Source of the DNA: Flaviflagellibacter deserti
GTDB lineage: Bacteria; Pseudomonadota; Alphaproteobacteria; Rhizobiales; Methylopilaceae
Length of the DNA: 64,000 nucleotides
Reading direction: 5' to 3'
Assembly: GCF_042652085.1 (NCBI RefSeq)
Contig: NZ_JBHSJF010000003.1
Location: 87,461-151,460, forward strand
Program-made: the position numbers and the translations under genes
In this document: positions 52,015 through 60,173 of the stretch, in pieces
Numbering within the stretch: the stretch's first letter is position 1
Layout: the number at the start of each line of letters is the position of its first letter
Notes under the pieces: model-generated
The model's database searches: none
The model's input: the letters and a program-made list of their open reading frames with translations, nothing else
Told to the model about the DNA's origin: nothing

Positions 52015-53324
52015 GCCATCGCCCTCATGCGTTCGGATCGGGGGAAATCTGTCAGGCTGCGCTGGGCGCACCAGAGATCGAAGACCGCGGAGAGCCTGCG
52101 CTTGATCCTGTGCTCGAGCGCGTCGAGCCGATCGAGGCTCGTTTCGACGTCCCGGAGGAGGTCACGGTTCTGGGTCTGGCTCAGCTTCAGGACTGCGTAA
52201 TGCAGCGTCTTAAACGACTGGGCGAGATCGTCGATCTCGTCGCACCAGATCTGGAATTCACTGTCGGGCAGTTTCAGAGCGCGCCAGAAAAAGGCGAAGC
52301 CATGCTCATAGGCGTATTTGCGGATCGAGATGACCGGCAGTTCGCGCAGCGCCGTCGCAAGCTCACCGAGCGTCGTGCCGTCCTGCCCCGCGGCGTGCGC
52401 GCGGATGATCAAACGCGTGCCCTCGATCAGCGCATTTCGATCGGGACGGAAGCAGGCCTCGAAATAGGCCTTGAGATCTGCGTCGCGCGGCTCCCGGATC
52501 TGCGCGCGATCAAATACATAGCCGCCTCCCACGGTCGGCTGCAGGATCGCGTTGACCACGCGATCCTTCTCGATCTGTCCCTCCCAGCGGAAGTCCGGAT
52601 CGAGCACGCGCCAGATCGCGGGATCGTCGGTGGTCTCCAGCATCAGGTAGTGTGGAAACGGGTTCTGGTTGAACTTATTCTCGCGCTCGGGAAGGTGATA
52701 CATGTCGAGCATCACCATCACGTATTCGGTGGAGCGGCGGCGCTCCAGAAGGTGGAGCAGGACCAGTAGGTTGTCCTGCTTTGAGCGGCCCGGATCATAC
52801 CATTCCACGACCTCGACGCCGTAGAGCCTGCGATACCAGTCGCGGAAGAAGTCATGGCTGATGGAGGGCGCGTGGTAGAGCAGCCCCCAGCGGTCCGAGA
52901 TCGCGAAATCCGCGTCCCAAACACCGAAGTAGAAGGGTCTGTGATCGATCCCCGGTGACTGCTTGAGGGCCGCGCAGACGCAGCTCACAAAACAGTGGAC
53001 CTTGATGTCGATGTAATCCTCTCCATGCACGCCTTCCGACGGCTGGGAGGCAACCGCGGCGGAGGCGTCGCTGCATTCGCCGTCCGCCGCAAGCAGCTCA
53101 ACAAGATCGGCGACCGTGGAGAAGCCCTCGCCTGCTATGACCTCGTCGGGAGCTGGCAGACCGAACTCCATTTCGAGGTTGAGGAAGAGGTGCAGCATCA
53201 GGACCGAGTCGAGGTAGAGATCCTCGTTCAGCCGCGCCTCCGGAGCGAACGCCTCCAGATGCGAATGCTGCATGTGATCGCGGAGGACGGCATGGATCGC
53301 CTCCAGAATCTCCGAGCGGGTCAT
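52011..53324 (-). CDS. asbDE: AsbD-AsbE fusion (aryl carrier protein and condensing enzyme)
   Basis: A 437-residue protein that combines two petrobactin functions that are separate genes in Bacillus. Residues 1 to about 85 are an acyl-carrier-like domain with the phosphopantetheine serine S40 in NEDLYLDSVLML. The rest (about 105-437) matches AsbE, which joins the carried 3,4-dihydroxybenzoyl group to a spermidine amine (VHCFVSCVCAALKQ, RPFYFGVWDADFAI, PTVGGGYVFDRAQI). The linker is alanine- and serine-rich. The start overlaps the asbC stop (TGATG) and its end overlaps asbF. Confidence 0.9.
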   Translation of the reverse strand: MTRSEILEAIHAVLRDHMQHSHLEAFAPEARLNEDLYLDSVLMLHLFLNLEMEFGLPAPDEVIAGEGFSTVADLVELLAADGECSDASAAVASQPSEGVHGEDYIDIKVHCFVSCVCAALKQSPGIDHRPFYFGVWDADFAISDRWGLLYHAPSISHDFFRDWYRRLYGVEVVEWYDPGRSKQDNLLVLLHLLERRRSTEYVMVMLDMYHLPERENKFNQNPFPHYLMLETTDDPAIWRVLDPDFRWEGQIEKDRVVNAILQPTVGGGYVFDRAQIREPRDADLKAYFEACFRPDRNALIEGTRLIIRAHAAGQDGTTLGELATALRELPVISIRKYAYEHGFAFFWRALKLPDSEFQIWCDEIDDLAQSFKTLHYAVLKLSQTQNRDLLRDVETSLDRLDALEHRIKRRLSAVFDLWCAQRSLTDFPRSERMRAMA

Positions 53325-54592
53325 CAGGCAGGCTCCGCGACCAAAGCGAGCGTGCCGTCGACGTGACGCTGTGCGACCTCGCGACGGCTGATCTTGCCGT
53401 TTGCCTGACGCGGAACCGCGTCGACCTGCACGAACTCCATCGGAACCTGATGGCTGGCGAGGTGCGCGAAGCACCAGTCCCGAAGCGCGGATATGGCGAC
53501 CGGACCGGAGGTGCTGAACAGGAGACCGACGCGCTCGCCGGCGAAGCGGTCAGCCATCCGAAACGCCACCGCGTCGGTCACGCCGGGCATCGACATGACC
53601 ACATCCTCGACTTCCTTCGGATAGACGTTCAGCCCGGAGACGTTGATCGTGTCGTCGAGGCGGGACACGAAGACGAGCGTCCCATCGGATTTGAGGTAGC
53701 CGAGGTCGCGAGTGTGGATCGGCCCATGCGGCCCGCCTACGACGATCTCGCCGGGCGCCGAGCGTTCGCCGGCGTCCAGCGAAAGATGCGGAAGGACATT
53801 CCCCATCTCGTCGGCCGCGACGACATCGGGATTGACCGCGATGCAGCCCGCTTCCGAACAGCCATATTGCTGGAACATGTGCCGCGATTTGGCGCGGATG
53901 TCTGCGAACCAGGGCTCCGGCAGCAGCGTGCCGGAAGTCATGACACCGTGAATCCGTTCGTCGGCCGGCAGCAGCTGCGCGAGCGTGTGCAGCATTGCCG
54001 GGGACGAATAGAGCAGGGGGCGCTCGGTCTCTCGAAGCACCTTGAGCAGATATTTCGGATTGGCGGTATTGACGATCACCGGCGTCTGGCCGCGTTGCAA
54101 CGCAACGAGGATGCCGCAGATCAGGCCATACGAATGCGTCGTCGGACACGCGATGACGGGTGTCATCGTCTCGGGTTCGGCGAAATGGCCGACATAGCTT
54201 TCGACCTCGCGCTGAATCTCCGACCATCCGCGAGCGACGCATTTCGGCGCTCCCGTCGTACCCGAGCTCATCTGCAGCAACTGGCCCTCGCCGGAGACGG
54301 TCACGGCATCCGGCAGGATCTCGGCGGTCAGGCTGTTATAGAAAAGCCTGTCGCAGCCCGCCCCCTCGGCTAGGCGCCGTGCGGCGCTGTGGGGAGTCGA
54401 GGGATGGATGGGAAGGACGCTGGCGCCGACCGGGCGGATCGCGAAGAAGAGTGCCAGCCAATCGGCTGTTTCAGAGAAGCAGACTGCATAGCGTCTGCCG
54501 GGCTCCGCGCCCAGCCGCAATTGCTCGGTGAAACGAGCCGACGCGGCGTCGAAATCAGCCTTGCTGAAATGAGTATCGTCGATCTGGATCAT
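53324..54592 (-). CDS. asbC: 3,4-dihydroxybenzoate-AMP ligase AsbC
   Basis: A 422-residue member of the adenylating superfamily. It activates 3,4-dihydroxybenzoate and loads it on the carrier domain of AsbDE. The ATP-binding motif is LLQMSSGTTGAPKCVARGW, followed by SPAMLHTLAQLLP, FQQYGCSEAGC, TRDLGYLKSDGTLVFVSR and the C-terminal lysine PRQANGKISRREVAQ. At 422 residues it matches the short AsbC length. The ATG overlaps the asbB stop by ATGA; an ATG 15 bases upstream is also in frame. Confidence 0.92.
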   Translation of the reverse strand: MIQIDDTHFSKADFDAASARFTEQLRLGAEPGRRYAVCFSETADWLALFFAIRPVGASVLPIHPSTPHSAARRLAEGAGCDRLFYNSLTAEILPDAVTVSGEGQLLQMSSGTTGAPKCVARGWSEIQREVESYVGHFAEPETMTPVIACPTTHSYGLICGILVALQRGQTPVIVNTANPKYLLKVLRETERPLLYSSPAMLHTLAQLLPADERIHGVMTSGTLLPEPWFADIRAKSRHMFQQYGCSEAGCIAVNPDVVAADEMGNVLPHLSLDAGERSAPGEIVVGGPHGPIHTRDLGYLKSDGTLVFVSRLDDTINVSGLNVYPKEVEDVVMSMPGVTDAVAFRMADRFAGERVGLLFSTSGPVAISALRDWCFAHLASHQVPMEFVQVDAVPRQANGKISRREVAQRHVDGTLALVAEPA

Positions 54593-56343
54593 GACTGCTC
54601 GCCGCATGGGATGAGTTGAAGACCGAGACTGTTCAGCACCCGGTGGCGATGCTCGGACCGGCTGGGATGCAGCTTTCGGCTGAGGAGGGATTCCGTGAAA
54701 ATCTCCTCGCCGCCCAGGCGGAGCTGGTCCTGGCGCAGCTGGAGATCGTGTTCGCTGGCATAGCGGCGCAGGCGCGACTCGACCCTCGCCCAGAATTCTT
54801 GTTCGGGCAGGCCGTACCGCTCGCTCAGAAGGTCGGAAATCTCGGAGAGATTGTAGATGAACAGGCAGTCGACGACCAATTCCCGAAGTTCGCCGATCGA
54901 ATCCATCCAGTAGAACTGGTTTGGCTCGGCGTTTCGATAAGCGAGATCGAGCGCTGGGAAATCGGGCTCTGCCCCTCTGTTGCGCAGGTAGTCCGGAACG
55001 TATTCGACGCTGTCGTGCAGGTCGCGCAGGATCAGCCGCGTCGGCCAGCCGTTGCGATGAACGAGAACGAGGTTCTGCCCATGCGCCTCGGTCGCGATGC
55101 CGTGGCCCACGAGGAGATGCCAGACGGGCATGACAACGACGTCGAGGAGCTTGTCCAGCCAGCCGGAAAGCCCGTAGCGCTCGATCCATTCGTCGGCGAA
55201 CGGCCTGCCGTCATGGTCGATCACCATCAGCGCGTTCAGCGGCGCGGCCGCTTCTCCCGGACGCAGATGGGAGTCCACGCTCTCCCTCCAGATCGCGGCA
55301 AGCTGTCCGGCGAGGGGGCCGTCGCGGTCGAACACGACGCCGGCATATTCGGACAGAACGGCCAGCGGATAGCGGCTGCGAAATGCCGGATCGCCGGAGA
55401 CGATGGCGGTGATCCAGCGCGACAGGACGGGAGCCACGCAAACGGAATGAGGCTCGATCGTCCGCAGCGAGGACGTGTTCACGAGATTCATCGCGAGCTT
55501 TACGCCCGCTTGGTCCGGACGGTCCGTGTTCAGCAGGGACCGGACCGATTGGCTCGCCCGATAGCGGTCTCCCGCGGAGCCGAGGAAATGGACCTCGCCG
55601 TCGGCGATCAGGCCGGCGAGCCCGTCGTCGCGCAGCTTTTCCCACTGCCACGGATGCAGCGGCAAAAGACCGAACTGGCTTGCGTCGACGCCAAGCGCGC
55701 GCCTGCGTTCCGAGAGGATATTCCAGCCTTCCTCGCCGATCTCGGCGATCCAGAATTCCGTTTCATCGCAGGGCAGGGATTGATCGAGATAGCGGCAGGC
55801 GACGGACAGCCAGACGAGCTGAAAACAATTGCCCGCCTCCGGTCCGTAGGCTTGGTGATCGCTTTCGTCGAAGCCCGTGCGCGCCTTGAAGCACGGGTGA
55901 TAGGAATGGCCCTCGTCGAGCGCCGCATCGATCTCCGCGAAAGGCATCGACCGGCGCGGGACCCGCGCGAGATTGGCGTCGTTCCACCTGCTGAAGAAGG
56001 CTGTCTGTTCCAGCTCTCCAAGGAGGCGGTTGCGATCCTCGACCGTGCCCGGCAAGCCCTCAAGAAGCGCGCGGAGGTCCGCCTCGCGCCAGAATCCGTC
56101 GTCACCGAGTGCCTCGATCGAAGTCGGCATGATGCGGATGCGCCCGAACGCCCCGATCGTCGCCTGGCAACGATAGGAACGACCCTTCAGCCGCCAGAGG
56201 AAATGCCGCCGATCGCCGATGTCGGCGACCTCTGCGTCGATAAGTTCCTCGAACAGCAGCGCGGCCACGAACTGCCTGAGCACGCGCTCGTCCGGACGTC
56301 CGGGCAGGTCACGAAGCAACGGCACAGTCCGTCCCCTCGGCAT
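54589..56343 (-). CDS. asbB: NIS siderophore synthetase AsbB (IucA/IucC family)
   Basis: A 584-residue NRPS-independent siderophore synthetase that joins citrate to an amine using ATP. Conserved motifs are GHSYHPCFKARTG, LLPLHPWQWEKL, SQSVRSLLN, GVKLAMNLVNTSSLRTIE, and EAHGQNLVLVHRNGWPTRLI. In petrobactin AsbB adds the second spermidine-dihydroxybenzoyl arm. The ATG used overlaps asbA by 35 bases; a GTG at 56325 would shorten the N-terminus by 6 residues. Confidence 0.92.
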   Translation of the reverse strand: MPRGRTVPLLRDLPGRPDERVLRQFVAALLFEELIDAEVADIGDRRHFLWRLKGRSYRCQATIGAFGRIRIMPTSIEALGDDGFWREADLRALLEGLPGTVEDRNRLLGELEQTAFFSRWNDANLARVPRRSMPFAEIDAALDEGHSYHPCFKARTGFDESDHQAYGPEAGNCFQLVWLSVACRYLDQSLPCDETEFWIAEIGEEGWNILSERRRALGVDASQFGLLPLHPWQWEKLRDDGLAGLIADGEVHFLGSAGDRYRASQSVRSLLNTDRPDQAGVKLAMNLVNTSSLRTIEPHSVCVAPVLSRWITAIVSGDPAFRSRYPLAVLSEYAGVVFDRDGPLAGQLAAIWRESVDSHLRPGEAAAPLNALMVIDHDGRPFADEWIERYGLSGWLDKLLDVVVMPVWHLLVGHGIATEAHGQNLVLVHRNGWPTRLILRDLHDSVEYVPDYLRNRGAEPDFPALDLAYRNAEPNQFYWMDSIGELRELVVDCLFIYNLSEISDLLSERYGLPEQEFWARVESRLRRYASEHDLQLRQDQLRLGGEEIFTESLLSRKLHPSRSEHRHRVLNSLGLQLIPCGEQS

Positions 56344-58102
56344 TTGCTGGCGCCAGCGTCAGCAATGGGTTGGGCAGGCGCGTATAGACCGCGCGCTCGT
56401 CCTTGGCTTCGAGTTCGTCGATGTCGAACAGCCGGGTCACGAGATTAGCCTTCGAGGCGATCGTCGGGCAGTCCAGGAAACTCCGGGCGAAGCTGCGTCC
56501 GGAGCCCGTCATGGTGCGCGAGAAGTGGTTCAGGCGATCGCGCAATATGCCGATCAGGACCTCCTCCTCGATCAGCCGATCGTGTCCCATCCGGCTGATG
56601 ACCGAGAAGATCTGATTGACGATCAGGTAATAGGCGAAGCGATCGCGGATATCGTCGTCGTCGTAATAGAGCGATGCGACGCCCTCCGCCTCCGGCAGCA
56701 ACGCGTCGAGGCTGCTTCGATAGGCGCTCGACAGGTAGAAGCCCTGATTGTCGCGGTAGTAATAGGCCCGGGGATAGCCGCGGCTGACGTCGAGGAGGCT
56801 GTTCTGCTGATGGGCTTCGAGCGCGACGCCGTATTCGTCGTAGAGGTTCATCAGGGGATTGAGGACGCAGTCGAGATAGTCGCCGAACCAGCGGCGGCTG
56901 ACGTCCGCGAAGGTCGCGCCACTCTGCTTGGACAGGCCCCGGAGGATGCGATCGAGCCGCGACCGTTCTCCGGGAACGGGATCGGCCGTCAGCGCCGCGA
57001 CCGTGATCCCTTCGCCCTCACGCCCGCGGACGAATGGATTTTCGCGGAAGATCACCTCGAACCCGCTTTCGGGGCGGCCGGGCAGATCGAGCGTCAGATA
57101 GGCGGGGTCGTGAATGACCTTGAATTGCGGATATCTGGCGCAAAAGCCTGTTCGCTCGAACAGCCGGGCCATGAGGACGCCGGCTTCCAGCTCGGCGCGG
57201 CGATTGAGCCGCACGGAATTCGTGATCCGCACCGGCAGGGAGAATTTCAGCATCCACGGCGTGTCGGCGCTGTAGACGGTGCGAACCGATGAGGTCGCGG
57301 TAAACGAAGGGCCGGCCGGGCCAAGCAATCGCAGCGATCCTGCCGCCTGCAGCGCCTGGATGTCCTTGTCGAGCAGCAGGGCGTCCGCCTGGAGCGGATG
57401 CATCGGAAGCAGGACCTCGTCCTCGGCGAGCGCGAACCGGTCCGCATCATGTCCGGCAAGGCTGCGAACGATCTCCGGGACTGGAGCGGAGCGCGCGCTG
57501 TCGTGCGCGACGAGCGATGCCTTCGCCGCGAAATAGGTGAGACGAAACCTTCCACGAAGTTCAGGCGCATAGCTCGGCTGCTGCCATGACGTCATGCCTT
57601 GCCGGCTCTTCGGAGTCGGATGAAGCCAATGGCCGAACAACAAGGATTGCTCACCGCCTATGAAGCTATCGGCCTCATCCGGGGCAGTGTTTTTCGCGGT
57701 GTCCAGATAGAGCGCGATCGACTGGTAGCTGTCGAGCACCCGCAGCAGGAGTTCGAGTTCGCAGCCGCGCAGGAGCTCCGCCCGGCCTTTGCCGAACTGG
57801 CGGTAGGTTTCGTGAATGAGCGAATAGAGCGCGGACAGAGGCTCGACGCCGCACCAACCCAGATCCGGCGAACGACGGATGCTGATTTGACCGAAGCGAT
57901 GCGGCCCGCAGAGCGAACGCGACAGAACCTCCGCTCGTAGCGCCATGTCCTGCGTCGGCAGGTCCCATTCGATGCAATCGACGACAGCACCGCCGGGAGA
58001 CCGATGCTTCGTGGCCGCGCCCGCGTCGATCTCGCGCAGATAGCAATTGGCGAAGGTCTGGAACGTGACGTGTTCCGCGACTTGCCGCGATGATTGGCTC
58101 AT
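56309..58102 (-). CDS. asbA: NIS siderophore synthetase AsbA (IucA/IucC family)
   Basis: A 597-residue NIS synthetase, the first gene of the operon. Motifs include GHWLHPTPKSRQGM, LPMHPLQADALLL, SSVRTVYSADTPWMLKFSLP, ITNSVRLNRR, ALEAHQQNSLLD and YYRDNQGF. In Bacillus AsbA starts petrobactin by joining spermidine to citrate. The gene follows a 458-bp intergenic region that contains a 34-bp promoter-like element and iron-type boxes. Confidence 0.93.
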   Translation of the reverse strand: MSQSSRQVAEHVTFQTFANCYLREIDAGAATKHRSPGGAVVDCIEWDLPTQDMALRAEVLSRSLCGPHRFGQISIRRSPDLGWCGVEPLSALYSLIHETYRQFGKGRAELLRGCELELLLRVLDSYQSIALYLDTAKNTAPDEADSFIGGEQSLLFGHWLHPTPKSRQGMTSWQQPSYAPELRGRFRLTYFAAKASLVAHDSARSAPVPEIVRSLAGHDADRFALAEDEVLLPMHPLQADALLLDKDIQALQAAGSLRLLGPAGPSFTATSSVRTVYSADTPWMLKFSLPVRITNSVRLNRRAELEAGVLMARLFERTGFCARYPQFKVIHDPAYLTLDLPGRPESGFEVIFRENPFVRGREGEGITVAALTADPVPGERSRLDRILRGLSKQSGATFADVSRRWFGDYLDCVLNPLMNLYDEYGVALEAHQQNSLLDVSRGYPRAYYYRDNQGFYLSSAYRSSLDALLPEAEGVASLYYDDDDIRDRFAYYLIVNQIFSVISRMGHDRLIEEEVLIGILRDRLNHFSRTMTGSGRSFARSFLDCPTIASKANLVTRLFDIDELEAKDERAVYTRLPNPLLTLAPANAEGTDCAVAS

Positions 58103-58246
58103 GGCCGCACCCGCTTAACTCAAGGGAAATTATTAGGCGCCGGCAGGCGGCGGTGGCACGACGACGGTGGAAGCGCCGTGGCAAGCGCTTTCAAACTGGG
58201 GCATCGCTTTGGCCTCACTGGAACAGGCCGACAGGGCCTTCCTGAC

Positions 58247-58280
58247 GTGAACGGCCGGTCGTGAGCGACCCCGTAAAATT
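58247..58280 (-). promoter_or_regulatory. Candidate FecI-sigma promoter of the asb operon
   Basis: Read on the minus strand the 34-bp sequence is AATTTTACGGGGTCG, seven variable bases, then CCG-G-CCGTTCAC. The same arrangement occurs once more, at 60095-60128 before the TonB-receptor gene. It points toward asbA, leaving a leader of about 140 bases. CGTTCAC would be the -10 and ACGGGGTCG or TTTTAC the -35 part. Confidence 0.65.
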
Positions 58281-58360
58281 TCTCGATCGACCGAGGATGG
58301 AAGGCTGCCTGCGCATCGTTCCTATGGCGTCTGCGAGAAGCGATGACTTGAGGTCATTAC

Positions 58361-58377
58361 TTTAGAATCATAATAAA
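58361..58377. promoter_or_regulatory. Irr-like iron control element
   Basis: TTTAGAA-TCA-TAATAAA matches the ICE-type inverted repeat TTTAGAA-N3-TTCTAAA in 7 of 7 positions on the left arm and 5 of 7 on the right. It lies between asbA and fecI, 184 bases before fecI. Confidence 0.45.
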
Positions 58378-58445
58378 TCGACAACGTTCGATTGAATTTG
58401 ACAACCATCTGAAAGTCGCGTTTCTAGGTATAAAGTATTACCTAG

Positions 58446-58462
58446 TCTACAACAATTCTAAA
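58446..58462. promoter_or_regulatory. Irr-like iron control element
   Basis: TCTACAA-CAA-TTCTAAA matches the ICE-type repeat in 5 of 7 positions on the left arm and 7 of 7 on the right. It lies 99 bases before the fecI start, in an AT-rich stretch, and could cover the fecI promoter. Confidence 0.5.
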
Positions 58463-58560
58463 TTGGCTAGCAGGGGTCGCGTTGCTTTGGTCGAGCGATC
58501 GAATGGAGCGCTATCCCTTACCGAGTTCGTCCCCGTCGTGGGACAAGAAGGGCCGTTGTA

Positions 58561-59058
58561 ATGCCGACGACCGAACTTCTGCGCCTTTACACAACCGAGC
58601 AGAGCCGCCTTCGCCGCCTCGTGCAGCGTATTACGGGTAGTTCGGAAAGCGCCGAGGACATCGTCCACGATGCGTTCCTCAAGCTTAGCGGTCGCGACAT
58701 CGGCGCGGCCGATCTCGGCCTTTTCGTCCGTACCGCACAGAATCTCGCTCGCGATACCAAGCGCGCCGAGCGCGTGCGCTACACCTATGCCGCGCATACG
58801 GCCGAGGAGCAGATCGCAGCGCCAACCGTGGCGCCGGATCAGGCTATGGCAAGCCGCCAGGAATTGAACGGGCTGTTCGACGCGCTGAAATCGCTGCCGC
58901 AGCGGACCCAACGCATTTTCCTGATGAGCAAGCTCGACGAGATGACCCACCCGCAGATCGCGGCTGAGCTGGGTGTTTCGGTCTCGACGGTGGAAAAGGA
59001 AATGATCTCCGCGCTTCAATTCTGCCGAGCCTGGAAGAAACGCCGCGATTTATTTTGA
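58561..59058 (+). CDS. fecI: ECF sigma factor, FecI type
   Basis: A 165-residue RNA polymerase sigma factor. Region 2 has RLRRLVQRITGSSESAEDIV and HDAFLKLS; region 4 has LPQRTQRIFLMSKLDEMTHP then QIAAELGVSVSTVEKEM, a clear helix-turn-helix. It is followed by fecR and a TonB receptor with a signalling domain, so it would be freed when the receptor binds ferric siderophore. Two Irr-like boxes lie upstream. Confidence 0.95.
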   Translation: MPTTELLRLYTTEQSRLRRLVQRITGSSESAEDIVHDAFLKLSGRDIGAADLGLFVRTAQNLARDTKRAERVRYTYAAHTAEEQIAAPTVAPDQAMASRQELNGLFDALKSLPQRTQRIFLMSKLDEMTHPQIAAELGVSVSTVEKEMISALQFCRAWKKRRDLF

Positions 59059-59069
59059 GGGGCCGTCGC

Positions 59070-59086
59070 TTTAGAATCGTTCTGTT
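59070..59086. promoter_or_regulatory. Irr-like box between fecI and fecR
   Basis: TTTAGAA-TCG-TTCTGTT matches the ICE-type inverted repeat in 7 of 7 positions on the left and 4 of 7 on the right. It begins 12 bases after the fecI stop, which suggests that fecR may have its own iron-controlled transcription. Confidence 0.45.
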
Positions 59087-59124
59087 ATCATGACGAGGCG
59101 CCCTTTTCGAAAGTGACACCCAAG

Positions 59125-60096
59125 ATGGCACCCGCTCTGGGTAATAGCGATGCGGCCGAAAGGGCGGCGCATGAAGCAATCGTATGGTTCGTGCGCCTCG
59201 ACAAAAAGACAGCCGGTCATGAAGACCGCGAGGCATTCGAAGCCTGGCTTGCCGCCGACCCGGCTCACGCCGAAGCGATGCGCGAGATTCGGGACCTCTG
59301 GAGCGATCTGGATGGATCTGCCGCTCGTCTGGGCGCCGACGGCTGGCATCGAATCCCCGAAATACGCTCCTCTGGTGGACGGACCTGGCGCCTCGCAATG
59401 GCTGCGGGTTTTCTAATCGCGGTTCTGGCCGGCGCAATGCTGTGGCGCGACAGCGGTCTTATCGATCGGGCGTTCGCGGATTATGCGACGCGCCCTGGTG
59501 AACATCGCGAATTTCAGTTGGCCGACGGTACGCAGGTCTATCTCGACGGCGATACCGCGATAACGAGGGCATTCGGTTCGGATCACCGTCACCTGACGCT
59601 GTTGCGCGGACGGGTCTGGCTCGATGTCGCAAAGGATCCGGATCGACCATTCGTCGTCCACGCCGGTGGGATCGAGACCCGGGTTCTCGGCACCGCCTTC
59701 GGCGTCGATCGCGAGGCCGCGGATGTCGCCGTCGATCATGGAACGGTCGCGGTCTCGGCCGGGAGCGGGGCCGAACAGGTAAGACTGACCGGTGGGCAGC
59801 GCGTGGCCCTTTCCGGCAACAGACTTGGCGTGCCGACGACCATCGATCCGAAGGTCGCCCTGGCTTGGCGGCGCGGCCTCATCGTGCTCGATTCAGCGCC
59901 GCTCGGCGACGTCGCGGATCAGCTTGCGCGTATGGCACCCGGCCGGGTGCTCATCCCGGATGGCGATCTTCGCTCATTGCCGCTTTCAGGGGTGTTCAGC
60001 GCAAGCGATCCGGATGCGGTTCTCGAAGCCATGCGTACCGCGCTTGGCCTCAAGACGTTGTCCGTCCCCGGCTTCGCGACGATCGTCTACCGATAA
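59125..60096 (+). CDS. fecR: FecR-type anti-sigma/sigma-activator protein
   Basis: A 323-residue single-span protein that holds FecI inactive and passes the signal from the receptor. The cytoplasmic N-terminal part has AHEAIVWFVRLDKK and AFEAWLAADPAHAEAM, the membrane segment is LAMAAGFLIAVLAGAMLW, and the periplasmic FecR domain has LADGTQVYLDGDTAI, LLRGRVWLDVAKDPDRPFVV, ETRVLGTAFGV and VAVSAG. The ATG at 59125 is chosen; a GTG at 59113 in frame is equally possible. Its stop codon lies inside the promoter element of the receptor gene. Confidence 0.93.
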   Translation: MAPALGNSDAAERAAHEAIVWFVRLDKKTAGHEDREAFEAWLAADPAHAEAMREIRDLWSDLDGSAARLGADGWHRIPEIRSSGGRTWRLAMAAGFLIAVLAGAMLWRDSGLIDRAFADYATRPGEHREFQLADGTQVYLDGDTAITRAFGSDHRHLTLLRGRVWLDVAKDPDRPFVVHAGGIETRVLGTAFGVDREAADVAVDHGTVAVSAGSGAEQVRLTGGQRVALSGNRLGVPTTIDPKVALAWRRGLIVLDSAPLGDVADQLARMAPGRVLIPDGDLRSLPLSGVFSASDPDAVLEAMRTALGLKTLSVPGFATIVYR

Positions 60097-60128
60097 TTTT
60101 ACGGGGTCGGCGCATCCCGCCCGTTCAC
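60095..60128 (+). promoter_or_regulatory. Candidate FecI-sigma promoter of the receptor gene
   Basis: AATTTTACGGGGTCG, seven variable bases, then CCG-C-CCGTTCAC. It shares 26 of 34 positions with the minus-strand element before asbA and lies 45 bases upstream of the receptor ATG, overlapping the last bases of the fecR stop codon. Confidence 0.7.
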
Positions 60129-60173
60129 ACTCAGGGGCCGTGAAGACGGCTGATCTTGGGTGCGGTGGGGCTT

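Larger units (their letters stand above)
58103..58560 (+). other. Divergent regulatory region between asbA and fecI
   Basis: This 458-bp gene-free region separates the divergent asb operon and the fecI gene. The half near asbA is GC-rich; bases 58340-58465 are AT-rich. It holds a FecI-type promoter candidate for asbA and two Irr-like boxes, listed separately. No other motif or gene was found. Confidence 0.7.

Noticed and set aside
54616..56448. A 610-residue open frame on the plus strand
   Set aside because: It is the antisense of asbB, has no recognisable domain, and the minus-strand gene has all NIS synthetase motifs.
58384..58420. Possible RirA-type TGA-N9-TCA operator near TTTGACAACCATCTGA
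   Set aside because: The spacing and second half-site do not fit; the nearby Irr-like repeats match better.
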